A stretch of DNA of 64,000 nucleotides from Clostridia bacterium (lineage in GTDB: Bacteria; Bacillota; Clostridia; UBA1212; UBA1255), in contig JAFZEI010000031.1 in NCBI GenBank assembly GCA_017560765.1, positions 1 to 64,000 of the forward strand, in the 5' to 3' direction. Position numbers and translations under genes: made by a program. Below the pieces are notes generated by a model. The model was not told the DNA's origin. It was given only the letters and a program-made list of their open reading frames with translations, and searched no databases. This document shows, in pieces, positions 59,126-64,000 of the stretch (positions are counted from its first letter, which is position 1; the number at the start of each line of letters is the position of its first letter).

Positions 59126-62029
59126 TCAGAATATGAGTTTTTTTCTTACTAAACAGAGTCCGCTAAATAAGAATATAATGGAAACGCAAACTAACTCAAA
59201 TTTGATATCTCCTGTATTTGGGTCGTTAACAGGTTTGTCTGTTTCGTCGGTTGTAGGCGGTGTTATATTCGGAATATCGCTGCCGGCAGCCTTGAGCAAC
59301 TCAATAGCATCATCAAGAGTAGCTTTAATATCAGACGGGATAAGGCCCTTTTCGTACTCTGTCAGCAAGTTATATGCATTTGCGCTATTTTGTACTTTCG
59401 ATAAAAGTTCATCATCGTTTGCCTCCGGTAAGGCTGAAATCAAATTAATAACATTTTCAGCATTCTCGACTACTTTAAGAGCAGCATTTATACGAGAAAG
59501 GTTGCTGTTGATTTCCGTAATTTCTTCATTGCTCAAAGACGAAGTGTCATTAAGAGCAGCTTCGTAATCAGCCTTAGCTTGAATAAGATCGTTTTTGCTT
59601 GATAATGATACATTTTCGGCAGTGATTCCACTGGCAATAATAATTGACTGTTTTTCTTTGCGGAGCTCTACACCGCCGCCGAGCTCTATATAGTAACTGC
59701 AACAATCATTATCTGTAGACACGTTTACAAAAGGCCCGTAGCTTGGATTTCTCTCGGGATAAACAGCAAAATAAAGTTCTTGGTTATCATAAACTATTAC
59801 ATCAACACCTACTTTGACGGAAACAGTGATGCAATCATCCACTGCATCCTTTAAATCTACAAGAGCTGCATCTTTGTAAATTACAAGTAAATCATCATTG
59901 TTAATATTACAGTAGTGTCCCATTGTTTTTGCTCCTTGCGCACGTGTTCCGCACTTACTGCAAGTATATTCCATCTCAATCTCTACTTTCTCGTAATGAT
60001 TAAGGTCAGGGAAAACGTCACCATAGTTATCGACTTTGCCAATTTTTTCGGCTGCATATAAAGTCGGCGAAGAAATAAAAATAAGTGCGAAAATAATAAG
60101 TGCAGATAAAAGTTTTGTTGAAACTTTATTTTTATTTATTTGTTTGATTACGCCGGCAGAAATAATTAATATAAGAATTAAGAAAATTGCACTGCTTTCA
60201 CCGGTGGGCGGATTATTGTCATTTTGAGAGGAATCTCCTTGCGCAGTAACTAATTTGATTCTGCCGCTTCCGTTTACATTACTGTAGTCAACCAGAAGAC
60301 CGGGGTATTTTTCAAGAAGGGGAGAATTGGATGCATCAACTGTGCAGTTTTCAAAACCTTTTATGTAATTTGCTAAAACCATGTAATCTTCAGATACATA
60401 ATCTAAAACATTTACAGCACCGTTCAACATGGCAAAACCGCCGCCGAGATCGCGTAAAGTGTAGTTGTAACCGGCTAAATTGTACTTGGCGCTTAAATTA
60501 AGTGGTTCCCAGCAGTTATTCTCTTTATTGTATACCTTCACATCGTGTACACGATATTTTATAGGTCCGCTTACCCAAACATCATATTCATCTTTAACAG
60601 TGGTGTTTTTTGTGGAGGTGTTAATTTTATATGTTAAGCCGGACACATGGAGGAAACTGCCATCTTCATTTGGCGTGTGACGAGTACTCCACTCTAACAT
60701 ATCCAATATCTGTTGACCCGTAACAGTTTGAAGACAAGCTACATTTCCGAAAGGATGCATATCCTTACAAGTTTTGTACGAAACATCGCCTGTAACAGCT
60801 TTGTTGCGAACGCCGCCGCCATTCATAATTGCAACATCCACATCAAGATCCATATTATCAAAGAGATAATAAAGTGCATCGGCTGCGAAATCACCTGAAT
60901 TAGTTTCTTGACTGCGCACGAGACGGTTGTTTTCGCTGTCATAATTATCAAAAGTAACAGCAAATGAACCTATTTTTTGACCGAGTTGATTGTCGATTTT
61001 TTGAAGCCATTCGTCTTTTATTTTTCTCGTATCAGCGTCGCTGATTATTGAGGAATTTTGGTAAAACTCAGAAGATAAAGTATATCCGTCTTCTTCATTG
61101 CCCTCTAATTCGATAAAATCTGTAGAAATATCTCCTGTTTCCGAATCAATAACCATCATTCCTATTCTGTTAAAGTATTCACCTGTTTGTGTAAGGAGAA
61201 CGTGGTTACCGGCTTTATCTTTTATTGATTTACCTTTTATAACAGTATGTGAATGACCGTCTATAAAAGCATCAAGACCGCTTAAACCGCTTATTGTTTC
61301 TTCGCTTGTCCATGGAGTAGACGAAGGATCTACACCTAAATGACCTAATGCAATAATTTTTGTAGCTCCGGCACTTTTGACTTCGTCTATTGCTTTTTGA
61401 ACATCTTGACGAAGTGCGCTGCCATCATCACCGGCAGAAATATTGTATATAAATTCTCCGTGTTCATTCTGGAAATAGGCCGGAGTAGATTTTGAGAAAG
61501 TCTCAGGAGTTGTAACACCGATAAACGCAAGCTTTTCGTTACCGCAGTTAAATGTTACATAACTATCTAATACATTATCACCTCGAACACCATTTAAAAC
61601 ATGGTAAAAGTTACAAGATATGTAAGGGAAGTTTGCTCTGTCAATTGTATCCATGCATCCTTGCATATTGTAATCAAACTCATGATTTCCCAATGTGGCT
61701 ACATCATAGCCTGCAGCATTCATTAATTTAATAATGCTTTCACCCTTATCCATAGAACCATACGCAGTTCCTTGAATATGGTCTCCAGCATCAGCCAAAA
61801 GTACGTACTTGTACTTTTTTTGCAAATCTTTTTTTATTGCTGCAATCACATCATAACTTAACTTTCCGTCGATGTATGTATGGACATCGTTTGTGTAAAG
61901 AATCACAATATCTTCTGATGGTGAGCTGTCAGCAAAAACTTCTGTTGCCGGTGTTAGGAAAACCAAAGTCATTATTATGCCTAAAATAAGACTGAATTTT
62001 CGTATGAGTGAGTGAGTTGACTTTTTCAT
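59126..62029 (-). CDS. Secreted 5'-nucleotidase/cyclic phosphodiesterase fused in frame to a second exported module
   Basis: The 967-residue product starts with a signal peptide (about 1-33). Residues 40-590 are a UshA/YfkN-type metallophosphoesterase (LYTNDVHTYIDG, LADAGDHIQGTAYG, TLGNHEFDYN, ALGHLGVD, GHSHTVIKG) with the 5'-nucleotidase C-terminal domain (SGDFAADALYY, IMNGGGVRN). PPTGES (607-612), a hydrophobic stretch (613-628) and KQINKNKVSTK follow, like a cell-wall sorting signal. Then LLSALIIFALIFISSPTLYA (640-659) reads like a second signal peptide, without its own start codon (ATA at the expected place). The last part has a CxxC zinc-ribbon-like segment (690-693), helical FIVAR-type repeats, and DPNTGD (936-941) before a final membrane segment and a KK tail. 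TAGGAGG precedes the ATG. Confidence 0.88.
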   Translation of the reverse strand: MKKSTHSLIRKFSLILGIIMTLVFLTPATEVFADSSPSEDIVILYTNDVHTYIDGKLSYDVIAAIKKDLQKKYKYVLLADAGDHIQGTAYGSMDKGESIIKLMNAAGYDVATLGNHEFDYNMQGCMDTIDRANFPYISCNFYHVLNGVRGDNVLDSYVTFNCGNEKLAFIGVTTPETFSKSTPAYFQNEHGEFIYNISAGDDGSALRQDVQKAIDEVKSAGATKIIALGHLGVDPSSTPWTSEETISGLSGLDAFIDGHSHTVIKGKSIKDKAGNHVLLTQTGEYFNRIGMMVIDSETGDISTDFIELEGNEEDGYTLSSEFYQNSSIISDADTRKIKDEWLQKIDNQLGQKIGSFAVTFDNYDSENNRLVRSQETNSGDFAADALYYLFDNMDLDVDVAIMNGGGVRNKAVTGDVSYKTCKDMHPFGNVACLQTVTGQQILDMLEWSTRHTPNEDGSFLHVSGLTYKINTSTKNTTVKDEYDVWVSGPIKYRVHDVKVYNKENNCWEPLNLSAKYNLAGYNYTLRDLGGGFAMLNGAVNVLDYVSEDYMVLANYIKGFENCTVDASNSPLLEKYPGLLVDYSNVNGSGRIKLVTAQGDSSQNDNNPPTGESSAIFLILILIISAGVIKQINKNKVSTKLLSALIIFALIFISSPTLYAAEKIGKVDNYGDVFPDLNHYEKVEIEMEYTCSKCGTRAQGAKTMGHYCNINNDDLLVIYKDAALVDLKDAVDDCITVSVKVGVDVIVYDNQELYFAVYPERNPSYGPFVNVSTDNDCCSYYIELGGGVELRKEKQSIIIASGITAENVSLSSKNDLIQAKADYEAALNDTSSLSNEEITEINSNLSRINAALKVVENAENVINLISALPEANDDELLSKVQNSANAYNLLTEYEKGLIPSDIKATLDDAIELLKAAGSDIPNITPPTTDETDKPVNDPNTGDIKFELVCVSIIFLFSGLCLVRKKLIF

Positions 62030-62062
62030 AACTGCAACCTCCTAAATGGTATTACGTCAATT

Positions 62063-62091
62063 ATTATAGTGGTTAATTTAAAAATTGGCAA
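62063..62091 (-). promoter_or_regulatory. Promoter of the nucleotidase fusion gene
   Basis: Minus-strand TTGCCA (62091-62086), 17-nt spacer, TATAAT (62068-62063), 34 nt before the start codon. Confidence 0.8.
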
Positions 62092-62150
62092 TTTAAAATG
62101 AAATAAAAGATATAAAAAGATATTATGGCATGATATACAGTCTTTGTTAC

Positions 62151-62188
62151 TTGTCCCTTTTGTCCCTTTTGGGCGATTAGGGACAAAA
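62151..62188. repeat. TTGTCCC direct repeat plus inverted repeat
   Basis: TTGTCCC occurs twice, 9 nt apart (62151 and 62160). TTTTGTCCCT (62158-62167) and AGGGACAAAA (62179-62188) form a perfect 10-bp stem with an 11-nt loop. It lies upstream of both divergent promoters and may be an operator or a remnant of a small repeat element. Confidence 0.55.
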
Positions 62189-62300
62189 CTCCCAATTTAA
62201 CTGCGGTGGTACAATAAAGTTGCGATGCATTGACTGCAATAATCACACCAAATCGAAAGTACAATCTTTAAATCTTTTGACTTTAGAGGTTATATTTTTC

Positions 62301-62329
62301 TTGCAATTTATCTCTTAAGGAAGTAAGAT
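62301..62329 (+). promoter_or_regulatory. Promoter of the GH106-like gene
   Basis: TTGCAA (62301-62306), 17-nt spacer, TAAGAT (62324-62329), 40 nt before ATG 62370. Confidence 0.6.
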
Positions 62330-62369
62330 AGACATATCTTATTGAATAAAGAAATGTGAGGAAACATTT

Positions 62370-64000
62370 ATGGCAAACAAAGAGAAAATAATTAAACTTT
62401 TTGAAAAACCTGGTGTGGAATACAGAGGAAAACCCTTCTGGTCTTGGAATGGCGAACTTGAAAAAGACGAGCTTATTCGTCAAGTTGCAATAATGAAAGA
62501 AATGGGTTTTGGCGGATATTTTATGCATTCACGCGCAGGACTGATTACAGAGTACTTAGGAGACGAATGGTTTGACCTTATAAATGCTGTGGCAGACGCA
62601 GGTACGGAAATGGGCATGGAGTCTTGGCTTTACGACGAAGACAGATGGCCAAGCGGCAGTGCAGGAGGTAAGGTAACCGTAGATGAACAGTATAGAATGA
62701 AACAAATCACAATGTACTGTCAGGATAAAGAAGCATATTTGCAAGCAAATGCTCTTCCCGGAGACAGTAACGATGAGCTTATTTCAATTTATGCGGCAAA
62801 TATAGACGGTAAAGCTGTTTATGAGTATAAAGAGTGTAAAGATGAAGACGAACTTAAAGAAGAAATAAAAAAAGATTGCTACAATAAAGTTCTTCTTTTT
62901 AGAATAGATTTAAGAAAACCAAGCAGTGTTTACAATGGCACGACATACATTGACACGATGAGTCGCAAAGCAGTAGATAAATTTATTGAGCTGACACATG
63001 ACGAATATAAAAAGCGTTGCGGAGACAGAATCGGTACAACAATTAAAGGTATATTTACTGACGAGCCTCACAGAGGTCATACACTCGATAATTATAGAGA
63101 AGCAGAAGGTTTGGCAACTTGTTCGGCAGCATATACGGACGACCTTTTTGATGAATTTATTAAAAGATACGGATATGATCTTAAACCTTTGTTGCCTGAG
63201 CTTTTCTACAGAAAAGACGGTAAGAGTGTACACAAGGTTAAAATTAATTATGTAGATCTTGCAAACAACCTTTTTGTTGAAAGATTTGCAGATCCCATAA
63301 ATGACTGGTGTAATGATAATAACATGATTTTTACCGGTCACGTATTACACGAAGACAGTTTGACTGCACAAACAGCAACACAAGGATCTCTTATGAGATT
63401 TTACCCTCACATGACATATCCCGGTGTTGATGTACTCAGCGAAGGCAACAGATGCTATTGGATAGTGAAGCAACTTTCGTCTGCAGCAAGACAGGCAGGT
63501 CAAAAGTGGCTTCTTTCAGAGCTTTACGGATGTACAGGTTGGCAATTTGACTTTGCGGCTCATAAAGCAGTCGGAGATTGGCAGGCACTTTTGGGAATTA
63601 ACTTCCGTTGTCATCATCTATCATGGTACACAATGGAGGGTGAATCAAAAAGAGACTATCCTGCAAGTATACTTCATCAATCAAAATACTATAAAGATTA
63701 TGATTATGTAGAGTCATATTTTGCGAGATTTGGAGTTGTGATGTCACAAGGACGTCCTCTTTGTGATCTTCTCGTATTAAATCCCATTGAGACTTGCTGG
63801 GCCCTTATGTATCCGGGTTGGTCACATTGGGTTGGAACAAATCCTAACAACCATGAAATGGTGGGAATCGAACAAAGTTATGCCGCTTTATTCCACTATA
63901 TTATGGGAGCGCAAATTGATTTTGATTACGGCGAAGAATACCTTATGGCTCCTTCTTATAAAGTAATAAAAGAAAACGGCAAAGCGCTGCTTTGTATCGG
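62370..64000 (+). CDS. GH106-like glycoside hydrolase (alpha-L-rhamnosidase type), 3' truncated by window edge
   Basis: The open frame runs from ATG 62370 (behind GTGAGGA) to the window edge: 543 codons without a stop. It starts MANKEKIIKLFEKPG and continues PFWSWNGELEKDELIRQVAIMKEMGFGGYFMHSRAGL, the recognisable opening of GH106-type and related alpha-L-rhamnosidases. Later blocks include YDEDRWPSGSAGG, IKGIFTDEPH, FTGHVLHEDSL, LLSELYGCTGW and NFRCHHLSWYTMEG. The enzyme would release rhamnose from rhamnogalacturonan or glycosides; the exact substrate is not visible. There is no signal peptide, so it would act in the cytoplasm. Confidence 0.85.
   Translation, partial: MANKEKIIKLFEKPGVEYRGKPFWSWNGELEKDELIRQVAIMKEMGFGGYFMHSRAGLITEYLGDEWFDLINAVADAGTEMGMESWLYDEDRWPSGSAGGKVTVDEQYRMKQITMYCQDKEAYLQANALPGDSNDELISIYAANIDGKAVYEYKECKDEDELKEEIKKDCYNKVLLFRIDLRKPSSVYNGTTYIDTMSRKAVDKFIELTHDEYKKRCGDRIGTTIKGIFTDEPHRGHTLDNYREAEGLATCSAAYTDDLFDEFIKRYGYDLKPLLPELFYRKDGKSVHKVKINYVDLANNLFVERFADPINDWCNDNNMIFTGHVLHEDSLTAQTATQGSLMRFYPHMTYPGVDVLSEGNRCYWIVKQLSSAARQAGQKWLLSELYGCTGWQFDFAAHKAVGDWQALLGINFRCHHLSWYTMEGESKRDYPASILHQSKYYKDYDYVESYFARFGVVMSQGRPLCDLLVLNPIETCWALMYPGWSHWVGTNPNNHEMVGIEQSYAALFHYIMGAQIDFDYGEEYLMAPSYKVIKENGKALLCI

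Larger units (their letters stand above)
62030..62369. other. Intergenic region with divergent promoters and an inverted repeat
   Basis: This 340-nt gap separates the nucleotidase fusion (-) and the GH106-like gene (+). It contains a minus-strand promoter (62063-62091), a direct plus inverted repeat (62151-62188) and a plus-strand promoter (62301-62329). No coding potential is seen. Confidence 0.7.

Noticed and set aside
1-64000. Prophage, transposon, integrative element, CRISPR array or toxin-antitoxin pair
   Set aside because: No integrase, transposase, phage structural gene, direct-repeat array with spacers or typical small gene pair was found on either strand.

Overview
The window looks like a chromosomal segment of a low-GC, endospore-forming Gram-positive bacterium, most likely a member of the Clostridia. 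The evidence is: spoVT; Firmicutes-style AGGAGG ribosome binding sites almost everywhere; sigma-A promoters (TTGACA-N17-TATAAT type); a rimP-nusA-ylxR-infB-rbfA operon; lipoproteins and C-terminally membrane-anchored secreted proteins but no outer-membrane genes. Several large glycan-active enzymes and secreted surface proteins fit a carbohydrate-degrading, possibly gut-associated anaerobe, but that lifestyle is inference. No phage, transposase, CRISPR array or integrated element was recognised. All gene identities come from reading motifs by eye; no database search was run.

Layout. 1-208: tail of a secreted, membrane-anchored protein. 240-13293: one dense co-directional block for translation and RNA metabolism (rimP, nusA, rnpM/ylxR, infB, rbfA, nrnA, truB, a GT2-GtrA glycosyltransferase, a P-loop ATPase, hflX, yigZ, cca), many genes overlapping by 4-13 nt. 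A consensus promoter there fires straight into an intrinsic terminator, which suggests attenuation. 13274-19207: mscL (-), a PspA-like gene, a HAD phosphatase (-), mnmA, a yebC family gene coupled to a secreted CHAP-like protein, and an ArsC/Spx-like protein. 19208-25462: tRNA-Leu(CAA) (-), an SGNH lipoprotein, a large GH28-like protein (-), and an orphan PD-(D/E)XK-like protein. 25564-30041: purE-purM-purN-purD-aroF operon. 30046-30504: solitary A24 peptidase (-). 30505-31072: a gene-free stretch holding two self-contained small-RNA-like units. 31073-43638: GH99-like enzyme, YugP peptidase, dCMP deaminase, serA, AEC transporter, tRNA-Arg(CCG)-tcdA, a 985-residue lipoprotein, hotdog thioesterase, PAP2 phosphatase, small lipoprotein, surface protein. 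43848-55193: alaS, HIT protein, Pit phosphate transporter with DUF47 partner, a zinc/manganese-type ABC pair, polA, coaE, ABC exporter. 55312-64000: surface protein, lipoprotein, spoVT (-), a double secreted 5'-nucleotidase fusion (-), and the start of a GH106-like gene.

Main leads: (1) a 967-residue ORF in which a 5'-nucleotidase ending in a sorting-signal-like segment runs in frame into a second signal-peptide-like segment and a second exported module; (2) two promoter-to-terminator RNA units at 30616-31013; (3) a dispersed palindromic repeat family (TTTTTACTTT...AAAGTAAAAA), five copies, all intergenic; (4) a complete JAMM metal-site signature fused to HflX; (5) a spoVT leader hairpin covering its Shine-Dalgarno sequence; (6) intrinsic terminators buried inside the 3' coding part of convergent neighbours.
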